Shown piece by piece: positions 30,738 through 38,682 of a stretch of 39,956 nt of DNA. Each line of letters starts with the position of its first letter. Position 1 is the stretch's first letter. Location: positions 1-39,956 of the forward strand of contig CAZDZO010000009.1 in assembly GCA_964509975.1 (NCBI GenBank), read 5' to 3'. Source of the stretch: CAZVBV01 sp964509975 (GTDB taxonomy: Bacteria; Patescibacteriota; Gracilibacteria; UBA4473). The notes beneath the pieces were generated by a model. It was not told the origin of the DNA. It did not search any database and saw only the letters and a program-made list of their open reading frames with translations. The position numbers and the translations under genes are program-made.

Positions 30738-33386
30738 ATGGAGGATTCTCAAATAAATCTAATACAATCCGAACAGATACAAGCTCTGGAGAGTATTGGT
30801 GTTGACGAATCATTAAGAGAAAAACTTCTAAAATGGGTTGAGGAAATGCTTAATGATTTCATAAAAAAGGGAAATATTGATTCCCTGAGATTTGTGGAAA
30901 ATTTTTCTACACTAGAAAAAACTTTTCGTTCAAAGGTAGATTCTCTTTTAGCTAACGATCCACAAAAGGAAGAATTTTTTTATGAGAAACTCAGTTCAAT
31001 TAGACGAGCCATTATGGGAGGATTTGAAATTATTAACGTATTAGGAGAAGAAATTTCTTTTGAGGTATTTCCCTCTGGAAGTCCTTTTGTTAAAACGAGT
31101 GACACGAAAGAGAGCGTACAAAATCAAAAGGAAAATGATCATCCTGCTAATTTTCCGAGAAAATATTGGACAATTATAACTCTTAAAGAGTTAAAAACCG
31201 ATTTTACAGTAAGACCATCTTTAGAAAGAAAAGATAAGACAGAGTCGTATGTGATCTTTTTTATACCAGAATATAACTGTGCAATGGCAGTAGCCAATGA
31301 ATATGGAAAGGCCACTTATTTTTTACCATTAAGTGATTGGCAAAAATATGCGAAATCAAGAAAAATAGATGACTTGAGGCCAGATGAAAATATTAATTGG
31401 TTAGCAATGCCATCAGATGTTTCAACAAGAGAGGATTGGAAAAAAATTATTGAGGAATATCTTACAAGCATGAGAATTAAAGGAGGAGATGTAAGAAATG
31501 CTAAGGAGGGTGCTAAACTAACTGAAGAAAAGATAGAAAAAAGAGATCTAAATAAAGAAGCTGATGTTCTTATAAAATTTATTGAGGAAAACAAAAAAAT
31601 CCCATCTTTTTATTCTAGTAAAAAGATGGCAGATTTAAGCCAAGAAGAAAAACATGAAAGATCTTTATACAAACTGTATGTAGAACATAAAAACGACCTA
31701 AGAATTTCACATGAAAGAAGAGAAAAAATACAAAAATTATGGGAACAGCTAAGTCCTCATTCTGATAGGCAAATGCAAAAGGTCTTAAATAAAAATGTTG
31801 AAGCTCTCATTAAATTTCTTGAAGAAAATAATAAAATCCCAATTCTTTATCAAGAAAAAAAAGCCATCGATCTGACTGAAGAGGAAAGATTTGAGAGAAA
31901 GTTGGTCGGATTTTATAGGACAAATAAAGATAATTCCAAGATTCCACAAAAAAGAAGAAACAAAATGACAGAATTGTGGAACCAATTAAGCCCTCGGGTT
32001 AATGAATGGAGTTTCTATTCTTTAAAAGAAAAATTTGAAATTCTTATTAAATTCATGGAAGAAAAGAAACGTCTCCCCATCCAAGCGAAAAAGAAAGCTG
32101 AGGATATGACCAAAGAAGAAAAACTTGAAATGAGCTTAAGCACTCTTTATCTAAACAATGGGAACAAGAAGAATGATGTTAAAATCCCAAAAGAAACAAA
32201 AGAGAGGGCTGTGAAATTATGGAACCAATTAAGTCAAAAATCGAACAGATGGAGCAATATTAATCCTGAAAAAAAAGCTGATATTCTTATTCAATTTATA
32301 AAGAAACATGGCAGGATACCTTCACCTCGTGGCAAAAGCAAAAAAGAAAAAATATTGGTGGGATTTTATAGAACAAGTGAAAATAGCCCCAAAATCCCAT
32401 TAGAGAAAAGAGAAGAAATGACCAAATTATGGGAAGAATTCAAGATCAAAGAAAGTGAATGGAGTAAATTCACCCTACAAGAAAAAGTAGACAAACTTAT
32501 TGAATTCATGAAACAAAACAAAAGGATCCCATCCACAACTAGCTCCTCTAAAAAGAAAACAACTGATATAAAAAATGAAAGCGCCTTATATTATTTTTAT
32601 AAAACAAACAAAGACAATCCTGAAATCTCACAAGAAAAAAGAGAAGGAATGGTAGAGTTGTGGGAGTCGTTAAATTCCCATTCTGAGGAGTGGAGTTCTC
32701 ATACAATGGAAGAAAAGGCCAATCTGGTTATCAAGTTTATTCGAGATCACAATAAAATCCCCTCTGGTTTTCCTCAAAAAAAGGCAACCGATATGACCAA
32801 CGAAGAAAAACATGAAAGATCTTTAAATAATTTCTATAGAGGGCGAAAAGATAATCCTAAAATTTCAAAGAAAAAAAGAAAAGAAATGACAGCTTTATGG
32901 GATAAAGCAGCAATTTTGATATATAAAGATCAATTGGAAGAAACTGTAGATGCCATTCTTGAATTTATAGCTAAAAATGGAAGAAATCCTTTTAATTTTC
33001 CAAATAAAAAAGTTTCGCTCATGACTAGTGAGGAAAAACATGAAAGATCTCTATATGATTTCTATATAAGGAACAAAAATCATCCTAAAATTTCAAAGGA
33101 AAAAAGAAAGGAAGTGACAACGTTATGGAACAAAACAGCCAGTGTTGTAAATAGAGACAAAATTAAAGACCAATTGGAAAAAACAACTGATATCATCATT
33201 GCATTTTTAAGAGACAATAAAAGAATGCCTCGTAGGTTGGGTCGCAAAAAGGCATCCCTTATGACCAGTGAGGAAAAACATGAGAGAGCTTTAAATGATT
33301 TCTACTTGAGAAACAAAGATAATCCTAAAATTTTAAAGAAAAAAAGAACACTAATGATAAGTTTGTGGGATAAAAATAAATCCTAG
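30738..33386 (+). CDS. Eight-repeat protein, helicase-associated (HA)-domain-like, cargo of the tRNA-Pro element
   Basis: 882 residues from ATG 30738; the earlier ATG 30678 lies upstream of the promoter. Residues 1-260 form a unique N-terminal region, including YWTIITLKELKTDFTVRP. From about 273 to 878 there are eight repeats of 56-67 residues (starts near 273, 352, 432, 512, 583, 659, 735 and 814). Each reads roughly (L)IKFI.ENK.IPS..KKA.DMT.EE then KHERSL..FY..NKDNPKIS and .KRKEMT.LW. The layout (Arg/Pro motif, aromatic FY, final LW) resembles helicase-associated DNA-binding domains, but this is by eye only. Very Lys/Glu-rich; no catalytic motif seen. A DNA-binding role is inferred. Confidence 0.7.
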   Translation: MEDSQINLIQSEQIQALESIGVDESLREKLLKWVEEMLNDFIKKGNIDSLRFVENFSTLEKTFRSKVDSLLANDPQKEEFFYEKLSSIRRAIMGGFEIINVLGEEISFEVFPSGSPFVKTSDTKESVQNQKENDHPANFPRKYWTIITLKELKTDFTVRPSLERKDKTESYVIFFIPEYNCAMAVANEYGKATYFLPLSDWQKYAKSRKIDDLRPDENINWLAMPSDVSTREDWKKIIEEYLTSMRIKGGDVRNAKEGAKLTEEKIEKRDLNKEADVLIKFIEENKKIPSFYSSKKMADLSQEEKHERSLYKLYVEHKNDLRISHERREKIQKLWEQLSPHSDRQMQKVLNKNVEALIKFLEENNKIPILYQEKKAIDLTEEERFERKLVGFYRTNKDNSKIPQKRRNKMTELWNQLSPRVNEWSFYSLKEKFEILIKFMEEKKRLPIQAKKKAEDMTKEEKLEMSLSTLYLNNGNKKNDVKIPKETKERAVKLWNQLSQKSNRWSNINPEKKADILIQFIKKHGRIPSPRGKSKKEKILVGFYRTSENSPKIPLEKREEMTKLWEEFKIKESEWSKFTLQEKVDKLIEFMKQNKRIPSTTSSSKKKTTDIKNESALYYFYKTNKDNPEISQEKREGMVELWESLNSHSEEWSSHTMEEKANLVIKFIRDHNKIPSGFPQKKATDMTNEEKHERSLNNFYRGRKDNPKISKKKRKEMTALWDKAAILIYKDQLEETVDAILEFIAKNGRNPFNFPNKKVSLMTSEEKHERSLYDFYIRNKNHPKISKEKRKEVTTLWNKTASVVNRDKIKDQLEKTTDIIIAFLRDNKRMPRRLGRKKASLMTSEEKHERALNDFYLRNKDNPKILKKKRTLMISLWDKNKS

Positions 33387-33424
33387 TTTTTTGTCCGAAA
33401 GAATTTATACATTTCTAAATATTT

Positions 33425-33560
33425 CAACAACCCTACGGTTTTGCCGTGCGGTCATGCTTTTTGAAATTTGTTTCTATAACTCAAAAAAGACATTTTGAAA
33501 TGACCCTGACGGCAACACCCGAGAACTCACTGCCAGGCCGTGGGGTCACTGAGTCCTCAT
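33425..33560. repeat. Inverted repeats at the right end of the element
   Basis: CCCTACGG..CCGTGCGG (about 33432-33455) and TGACCCTGACGGC..GCCGTGGGGTCA (33500-33548), both related to ATGACCCTACGGC at the left end (30649-30661). Confidence 0.45.
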
Positions 33561-33565
33561 TTTTG

Positions 33566-33603
33566 ATACAGTAAAAAAGGCTTATGCCTTTCTATCACTG
33601 TAT
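33566..33603 (-). terminator. Terminator of tRNA-Pro
   Basis: ATACAGT..ACTGTAT outer stem with an inner AAAGGC-ATAA-GCCTTT hairpin and T6 (minus strand), 4 nt after the CCA end. It belongs to the element side, differing from the hairpin beside the displaced half. Confidence 0.65.
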
Positions 33604-33606
33604 TAA

Positions 33607-33683
33607 TGGTCGGGGTGAGAGGACTCGAACCTCCGACCTCACGGTCCCAAACCGCGCACTCTAGCCAACTGAGCTACACCCCG
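33607..33683 (-). tRNA. tRNA-Pro (anticodon TGG), CCA encoded
   Basis: 77 nt. Acceptor CGGGGTG/CACCCCG, D-arm TAGCTCAGTTGGCTAGA, anticodon loop TTTGGGA giving TGG with G37, T-arm CGGAGGTTCGAGTCCTCTC. A discriminator and CCA encoded. Its 3' 45 nt are duplicated at 30520. Confidence 0.95.
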
Positions 33684-33764
33684 ATATCGAAAATGAATAG
33701 AACAGGGGCAAGATAAGTATTTTTCTAAAAAATTCAAGTTTTCCTTTTAAATCTGCATAAAGTA

Positions 33765-33792
33765 AGAGCCCCGCACGTATTGGCAGGACTCT
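33765..33792 (-). terminator. Possible terminator of the coiled-coil membrane protein gene
   Basis: AGAG-CC-GC arms with two mismatches (AGAGTCCTGC / GCGGGGCTCT, minus strand), about 25 nt past the stop; weak T-run. Confidence 0.45.
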
Positions 33793-33816
33793 TTGCTTTA
33801 ATAACATCTGGAAGGA

Positions 33817-34551
33817 TTATTTCTTCTTGTCTCTAAAAAACCTCGCCCCTTTCTCAGTCAATGAATACTCGTAAGATTCCTCCTTATCACTTTCTGGATC
33901 TGGATAAAGAAATATTATTGGACTTTGATCAATCCATTTTCTCGTCAACCAATTCCATCGACCACTGAATATTTGATCCAATGTCTGTGTATTAAGCGAA
34001 TCCCTTCTCACAACTATTGGATAGTTCTCTTCGTAAAAAGCTACCTTATCAGCATCCTCTTCCGCCAATCCCTGAAGTGTTTCGTAACGAATTTGCTCCA
34101 ATTCAAAATCGGATTGAAGTGAATTCACTTGCAACTGCAGAGAATCTTTTTCTCCGGTAATTTTCTTAACTTCAGCAGAATGAATTATTTTCAATTCATC
34201 CAACTTCTCTTGACCGGACTTGGTGTTTGTTGATGCCTGATTTTTCCAAGCATTGATTTTCTTACTGGCTTGCAGTAACAACTCATCCTTTCTTTCACCT
34301 TCCTTTTTTAATTTTGGATAGGCTATCGCATAATCTGCGTTTGCCTTAACGTACCTCTCGTTCAAAGCTTCTTTTTCCGTGAGCTCCTTTTCTGTTTCTT
34401 CATGATTATTTTGCTCTTTCAAAAGCAAAAGCATGAACACCAAAGCGAGTCCTGCGAATAATGCTGCTATTAGGAATGCGATAACTTCCCAAGTTAATTT
34501 CTTTTTTTCCTTGACTACTGTTTCTGTTTTTTGACTGTCACGTGTTTCCAT
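33817..34551 (-). CDS. Membrane-anchored coiled-coil hypothetical protein
   Basis: 244 residues. A charged N-terminus and one membrane helix (about 20-44: WEVIAFLIAALFAGLALVFM) precede a long Glu/Lys-rich coiled coil (about 45-165) and a small C-terminal domain with aromatic residues (WNWLTRKWIDQSPIIFLYPD). No family recognised. Unlike most genes here it has a strong Shine-Dalgarno (AAGGAGA, 5-6 nt before the ATG), which may point to a different origin. It lies next to the tRNA-Pro element but outside the repeats. Confidence 0.65.
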   Translation of the reverse strand: METRDSQKTETVVKEKKKLTWEVIAFLIAALFAGLALVFMLLLLKEQNNHEETEKELTEKEALNERYVKANADYAIAYPKLKKEGERKDELLLQASKKINAWKNQASTNTKSGQEKLDELKIIHSAEVKKITGEKDSLQLQVNSLQSDFELEQIRYETLQGLAEEDADKVAFYEENYPIVVRRDSLNTQTLDQIFSGRWNWLTRKWIDQSPIIFLYPDPESDKEESYEYSLTEKGARFFRDKKK

Positions 34552-34950
34552 AATGTCTCCTTTTTAAATTTGATTTTTAGTAAATAATTTAAGATTCCAT
34601 GCTCCTCCCCTCACACAAGAGTAAAAAGAAAACCATGAAATCTTATTCCTTCCGTTCTGTTAAATAGCAGAAAACATACCGTTTAAAAAAACTAAAAGCA
34701 TGTTTTACAAATGCGTTATTACTCCTTTTTGACAAAGAAGTCAATACTCTCTCTTGTCAGTCCGATTGGAGCGCAGCGGAACAGAGGAATCCCTTCCAAC
34801 ACTCCTGTTCTCATTGAATACTCATAAAGAATATAAATCCTCTGTGAAGAAGGTCTATTAACATACTTACAGACTAAGAGATCCTTCCACAGAGCCTGCC
34901 CCAGACTCCGATCGGGGGGTCGGGATGACAAAGGAATTTAACAATTTCTT
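34552..34950. other. Noncoding spacer
   Basis: No gene seen. It contains a possible minus-strand promoter (TTGACT 34739-34744, 17 nt, TAATAA 34716-34721) with an overlapping TTGAC..GTCAA inverted repeat that could be an operator for the gene ending at 33817. A repeat of the ..GGGGTCGGGATGACA kind lies at about 34893-34926. Confidence 0.4.
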
Positions 34951-36795
34951 TTATCCCTTAAAATACTCCAAGAACTCGTCTCTCGAAATATTCTCTTTTT
35001 CGAGCAAGTCTTTCGCGATTTTCTTAAGCAGTGGCAAGTGCTTCTTGAGCGTGATTTCACAGTTCGCTTCGGCTTCCAAAACTAATCGGTGCACTTCTTC
35101 GTCAATCGCTCGTGCGGTTTCTTCTGAGAAATCTTTCTCATGAAAATCCATCCCCGCAAATCCTTTTGATTTCTCCGCAAAGACAACTGGCCCTACCTTC
35201 TTCCCGTCCGCCATCCCATACGTCATCACCATTCCTCTCGCAATGCGTGAGATCCGTTCGAGGTCGTTAGAAGCCCCTGATGTCGTCTGACCAAACATAA
35301 GTCGTTCTGCAATTCGTCCTCCATGCAGAGAGACCATCTCATCTTTCATCTTCTGTTCGCTCGCAAGGTATTTATCTTCCTCAGGCAAGAACCACGTCAC
35401 TCCCAATGCTGATCCTCGAGAAATGACAGAAATTTTGTGAACCGGTTCGCAGGTTTCAGTGAAATGTCCCGCAAGCGCGTGTCCAACTTCATGATGAGCA
35501 ATAATCTCCCGTTCTGGCTGTGTAATCCGTCGAGATTTTCGTTCTGGTCCCATGGAAACTTTTTCCACAGCGTTTTCCATATCGTCATGCGTAATAGATT
35601 TCTGTCGTTGTTTCACTGCCAAGATAGCGGCTTCGTTGAGCACGTTTTCAAGATCAGCGCCAGAAAATCCAACTGTCTTAGAAGCAATCTTTTTTAAATT
35701 CGCCCCCTTCGCAAAGGTTTTATTCTTCGCGTGAAGATCGAGAATTTGCAATCGTGCCTCCATGTCTGGCAAATCAATATGAACTCGTCGGTCGAATCGT
35801 CCTGGCCTGAGAAGCGCCTTGTCCAGCACATCTGGTCGATTTGTGGCCGCGATGACAATCAAAGAAGTGCCCGATTCGAACCCGTCCAACTCCGTCAAAA
35901 TCTGATTCAAAGTCTGCTCTCGTTCATCATGTCCTCCTCCCATTCCGTTTCCTCGTTGTTTTCCAATCGCATCAATTTCATCAATAAAAATAATCGCTGG
36001 CGCATTTCGTTTAGCGGTTTTAAAGAGGTCACGCACACGTGACGCTCCCACTCCTACGAACATTTCCACAAATTCTGATCCTGATACTGAGAAAAATGGC
36101 ACACCGGCTTCTCCTGCAATCGCTCGAGCCAGAAGCGTTTTTCCTGTTCCTGGCGCTCCAACCAAAAGAATTCCCTTTGGTGTTTTGGCACCCATCTTTC
36201 GGTATTTTTGTGGACGCTTGAGAAAGTCCACAACCTCCACCACTTCTTCTTTAGCTTCGGTAGCTCCGGCAACGTCTGAAAATCGCGTATTGTATTTTGT
36301 TTTGTCATAGACTTTTGCTTTTGATTTCCCAAATCCAAATGGTCCCCCTTCTCCACCACCGCCACCCATAGCACTAGCACGACGAGAGATGAAAATAAGA
36401 AATCCAATAAGCAATAAAAATGGTGCTACTCCGATCAAAATATTCATCCATAATCTGTTTCCAGATGTATCAATAATTGTCACAGACGTATTTTTCCCCA
36501 GATCATTTAATCCCAAGTCTGCAATATTACTTGAGGCTTCTTTTGATGTTTTCAAAAACACTCCATCAATCGTTTCTGCCGTAATCGTGTTATCTTTAAT
36601 TTCAATTGTTTTGAGTTCATCTTTCGAATATTTATCCTGCATTGCTGTGAGCGAAATTTCTTCTATTTTGGTTTGAGAAAAAAGATCTTCATTCCCTGGA
36701 AAGAGAAGAGCAAGACTGGCTCCAATGAGCGCAATAACGAGTAAATATTTAAAAGGGTTTGTTTTTCGGGGAGCGTTTTTTGGACCTAATTTCAT
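34951..36795 (-). CDS. ftsH: ATP-dependent zinc metalloprotease FtsH
   Basis: 614 residues. Membrane-anchored hexameric AAA protease that removes misassembled membrane proteins. Two membrane helices (about 17-33 and 117-138) flank an extracytoplasmic domain. AAA motifs: Walker A GAPGTGKT (213-220), Walker B IIFIDE (268-273), second region of homology ATNRPDVLDKALLRPGRFDR (317-336). Zinc site HEVGH (435-439; HEAGH in most). A Gly-rich hinge (MGGGGGEGG) precedes the AAA module. Complete at both ends; promoter directly upstream. Confidence 0.96.
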   Translation of the reverse strand: MKLGPKNAPRKTNPFKYLLVIALIGASLALLFPGNEDLFSQTKIEEISLTAMQDKYSKDELKTIEIKDNTITAETIDGVFLKTSKEASSNIADLGLNDLGKNTSVTIIDTSGNRLWMNILIGVAPFLLLIGFLIFISRRASAMGGGGGEGGPFGFGKSKAKVYDKTKYNTRFSDVAGATEAKEEVVEVVDFLKRPQKYRKMGAKTPKGILLVGAPGTGKTLLARAIAGEAGVPFFSVSGSEFVEMFVGVGASRVRDLFKTAKRNAPAIIFIDEIDAIGKQRGNGMGGGHDEREQTLNQILTELDGFESGTSLIVIAATNRPDVLDKALLRPGRFDRRVHIDLPDMEARLQILDLHAKNKTFAKGANLKKIASKTVGFSGADLENVLNEAAILAVKQRQKSITHDDMENAVEKVSMGPERKSRRITQPEREIIAHHEVGHALAGHFTETCEPVHKISVISRGSALGVTWFLPEEDKYLASEQKMKDEMVSLHGGRIAERLMFGQTTSGASNDLERISRIARGMVMTYGMADGKKVGPVVFAEKSKGFAGMDFHEKDFSEETARAIDEEVHRLVLEAEANCEITLKKHLPLLKKIAKDLLEKENISRDEFLEYFKG

Positions 36796-36816
36796 AGGGA
36801 GATTTTAATCGTGTGG

Positions 36817-36844
36817 AGAGTAACAAAAAAGAAGGATTTATCAA
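36817..36844 (-). promoter_or_regulatory. Promoter of ftsH
   Basis: TTGATA (36839-36844), 16-nt spacer, TACTCT (36817-36822) on the minus strand; leader about 15-20 nt. Confidence 0.5.
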
Positions 36845-36849
36845 TATAT

Positions 36850-36915
36850 TTCCTCTCCCTCTGTGAGAGGACTAAGGAGAGGGCCCTTTCTCTAACTCTC
36901 TCCGAAAAAGAGAGC
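36850..36915. repeat. CCCTCTCC/GGAGAGGG dispersed repeat
   Basis: TCCTCTCCCTCTGTGAGAGGA then CTAAGGAGAGGGCCC and TCTCTC..GAGAGCGA; the same type as 27225-27310. Between def and ftsH. Confidence 0.5.
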
Positions 36916-36919
36916 GAAC

Positions 36920-37396
36920 TTATTTCTTCAAATAATCCGTAAAAAGAATTCCCTCCAAGTGGTCGTACTCGTGAAGGAATATCCGAGCATCCCATTTATC
37001 GAGTTTTTTTTCACACCAGTTGCCTTCCACCGTTTGCCATTTTACTTTCACCTTCGCTGGACGAGAAATTTTGGCAAATTGCCCTGGGAGACTGAGACAA
37101 CCTTCTTCCATGGTCACTTCTTTTTTTGAAAGTTTTATAATTTCCGGATTCACCATCGCCAATATTTTTGTTTTTTTTCGTGTGCCAACATTTTGTGTGA
37201 TTAATAAAACCCGTTTTCCTTCCCCAACTTGATTTCCCGCAAGTCCCACTCCACGAATTCCTGTTTTTGGATCCTCCGCAAGCATCGTTTCTTCCATTTC
37301 CAGGATGAATAACTTGAGGGATTCATCGAATAGCGTGACTGGTTCGCACTTGGTGCGTAAAATTTGATTCGTTTCTCCTGTTTGAATATCAAGCAT
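36920..37396 (-). CDS. def: Peptide deformylase
   Basis: 158 residues. Removes the formyl group from nascent proteins using a metal bound by C100, H142 and H146, with catalytic E143. Motif 1 is GVGLAGNQVG (49-58; GLAAPQ in most, so two unusual residues), motif 2 EGCLSLPG (98-105), motif 3 HEYDHLEG (142-149). Promoter only 9 nt before the ATG and no Shine-Dalgarno: leaderless. Downstream repeats separate it from ftsH. Confidence 0.93.
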   Translation of the reverse strand: MLDIQTGETNQILRTKCEPVTLFDESLKLFILEMEETMLAEDPKTGIRGVGLAGNQVGEGKRVLLITQNVGTRKKTKILAMVNPEIIKLSKKEVTMEEGCLSLPGQFAKISRPAKVKVKWQTVEGNWCEKKLDKWDARIFLHEYDHLEGILFTDYLKK

Positions 37397-37405
37397 TGTG
37401 AAATC

Positions 37406-37433
37406 TTTGTACCTCGTTGCGATAAAAAATCAA
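37406..37433 (-). promoter_or_regulatory. Promoter of def (leaderless)
   Basis: TTGATT (37428-37433), 16-nt spacer, TACAAA (37406-37411) on the minus strand. Confidence 0.5.
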
Positions 37434-37443
37434 TAATATCAAA

Positions 37444-37471
37444 GCAGGTGAGGTCACGTGACCTCGCCTGC
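37444..37471 (-). terminator. Terminator of rplJ-rplL
   Basis: Near-perfect 28-nt palindrome GCAGGCGAGGTCAC / GTGACCTCACCTGC followed by TTTGATATT (minus strand), 24 nt after the rplL stop. Confidence 0.6.
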
Positions 37472-37494
37472 AATTATTTATTTCGTAAGAAAAT

Positions 37495-37899
37495 TTAGCT
37501 CAATTCAACAGTCGCTCCTGCTTCTTCGAATTTCTTTTTCATTTCTTCTGCTTCTTCTGTCTTCACATCTTCTTTGATTGTTCCTCCTGATTCAGCCAAA
37601 GTTTTCGCTTCACCAAGTCCAAGACCTGTTATTTCACGAACTACTTTGATCACAGCGATCTTTTGTGATCCGCAGTCTTTCAAAACTACGTTGTAAGAAG
37701 ATTTAGCAGCTGCTTCTTCTTCTGCTGGTGCTGCTCCTGCTGCCGCTGCAACGACTGGTGCTGCTGCACTAATTCCGTACTTTTCTTCAAAGTACTTTGC
37801 TACGTTGTTAGCTTCCACAACCGTAAGTTTTTCGATTGCGTCCACCACTTTTTGCTCACCTGCGCTGAGCTTGATATCGGTTGTAGTCTCTTCAGACAT
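37495..37899 (-). CDS. rplL: 50S ribosomal protein bL7/L12
   Basis: 134 residues, slightly long. Forms the stalk dimers that recruit translation GTPases. N-terminal dimerisation part (VVDAIEKLTVVEANNVAKYF), flexible Ala-rich hinge (about 50-68) and C-terminal domain with VVLKDCGSQKIAVIKVVREI, TGLGLGEAKTLAE. 38 nt after rplJ, no Shine-Dalgarno. Confidence 0.96.
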   Translation of the reverse strand: MSEETTTDIKLSAGEQKVVDAIEKLTVVEANNVAKYFEEKYGISAAAPVVAAAAGAAPAEEEAAAKSSYNVVLKDCGSQKIAVIKVVREITGLGLGEAKTLAESGGTIKEDVKTEEAEEMKKKFEEAGATVELS

Positions 37900-37937
37900 G
37901 ATATGGGGTATTTAAGAATAAAAAAATTAAAAACAAA

Positions 37938-38483
37938 TTAAGACGCGAATTTTTCCGCGTTTTCCAGCACATTGAAAAGTTTCTGGAATCCAGAACCAAA
38001 TACATTGTGCAATTTTTGAGGACCAGATTTAAGCATTCCAACAATTTTTGCGAGAGATTCTTCTCGACTTGGCGTTTCAGCAATAATTGCCGTTGCTGCC
38101 ACGTCACAAAATTTTCCTTCGAAAATTGATCCCGCGTAACCTACTTTTGAAGTCTTTGTTTCTTTGTCAAAAAATTCAGCCATGTACTTCTTGATTGAAG
38201 CAGCTGGCGCGATTTCATCCGTTGGAGAAACAATCACAGCGACTGCTCCCTCTAGGTCATCAACGTTTACTTCTGGAAGTCCGGTATTTTTTGCTGCCAA
38301 AGCCATCAATGTTTTCTTGATAACTGTGTAGCTCATACCATCAGCTCGAAGACCTCGTCGCATTACTTGAGCTTCTTCTACCGTCAATTCATTAAAGGTA
38401 ATGAATGCTACTCCCTTCGCCTCCTTGAATTTTGCTTCAAGAACAGCGAGTTGATCCGATTTCGTGCTTCGTGATATTGCCAT
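37938..38483 (-). CDS. rplJ: 50S ribosomal protein uL10
   Basis: 181 residues. Base of the ribosomal stalk; binds 23S rRNA and L7/L12 dimers. Matches the family through GVAFITFNELTVEEAQVMRR, LRADGMSYTVIKKTLMALAA and the C-terminal helix for L12 (ESLAKIVGMLKSGPQ..). Preceded by a long structured leader with an attenuator, the normal site of L10 autocontrol. rplK and rplA do not precede it here. Confidence 0.93.
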   Translation of the reverse strand: MAISRSTKSDQLAVLEAKFKEAKGVAFITFNELTVEEAQVMRRGLRADGMSYTVIKKTLMALAAKNTGLPEVNVDDLEGAVAVIVSPTDEIAPAASIKKYMAEFFDKETKTSKVGYAGSIFEGKFCDVAATAIIAETPSREESLAKIVGMLKSGPQKLHNVFGSGFQKLFNVLENAEKFAS

Positions 38484-38629
38484 TATGATTTTTTTGAAAA
38501 AAGTCTTTGTGGGACAAAGACTTGAGACATATCCGTTTCCTTTCTGTACAGAACTTTACTGGGAAACGATTTGATTTGTCTCGGTTGGGTTTATGACTCA
38601 AAGTCCACCAACTGTCTTTGACCGCGGGA
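38484..38629 (-). promoter_or_regulatory. L10 leader with attenuator upstream of rplJ
   Basis: About 140-nt leader. A compound hairpin (38524-38582) has outer GAGACA/TGTCTC, inner CGTTTCC/GGAAACG and apical TTCTG-TA-CAGAA, with internal loops as in known L10-binding leaders. Directly after it AGTCTTTGT-CCC-ACAAAGACT and T6 (38496-38522) form a terminator just before the ATG. Together they look like the L10 autoregulatory attenuator. Confidence 0.6.
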
Positions 38630-38657
38630 AATGTATCCATATGGATACTTTTGTCAA
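38630..38657 (-). promoter_or_regulatory. Promoter of rplJ-rplL with palindrome in the spacer
   Basis: TTGACA (38652-38657), 16-nt spacer, TACATT (38630-38635) on the minus strand. A perfect 16-nt palindrome GTATCCATATGGATAC (38633-38648) fills the spacer and overlaps the -10: a possible operator. Confidence 0.55.
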
Positions 38658-38682
38658 ATTATTGTCACACTTTTTTATTATC

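Larger units (their letters stand above)
30520..33651. mobile_element. Putative small integrated element at tRNA-Pro
   Basis: About 3.1 kb between the displaced tRNA half and the intact tRNA. It carries one A-rich gene (882 residues, eight repeats) and no recognisable integrase, so it would need help from elsewhere or be a remnant. Near its ends are imperfect inverted repeats (30640-30661 against 33540-33561, about 18 of 22 matches, core GGGTCA.TGAGT). Base composition differs from neighbours. Confidence 0.5.
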
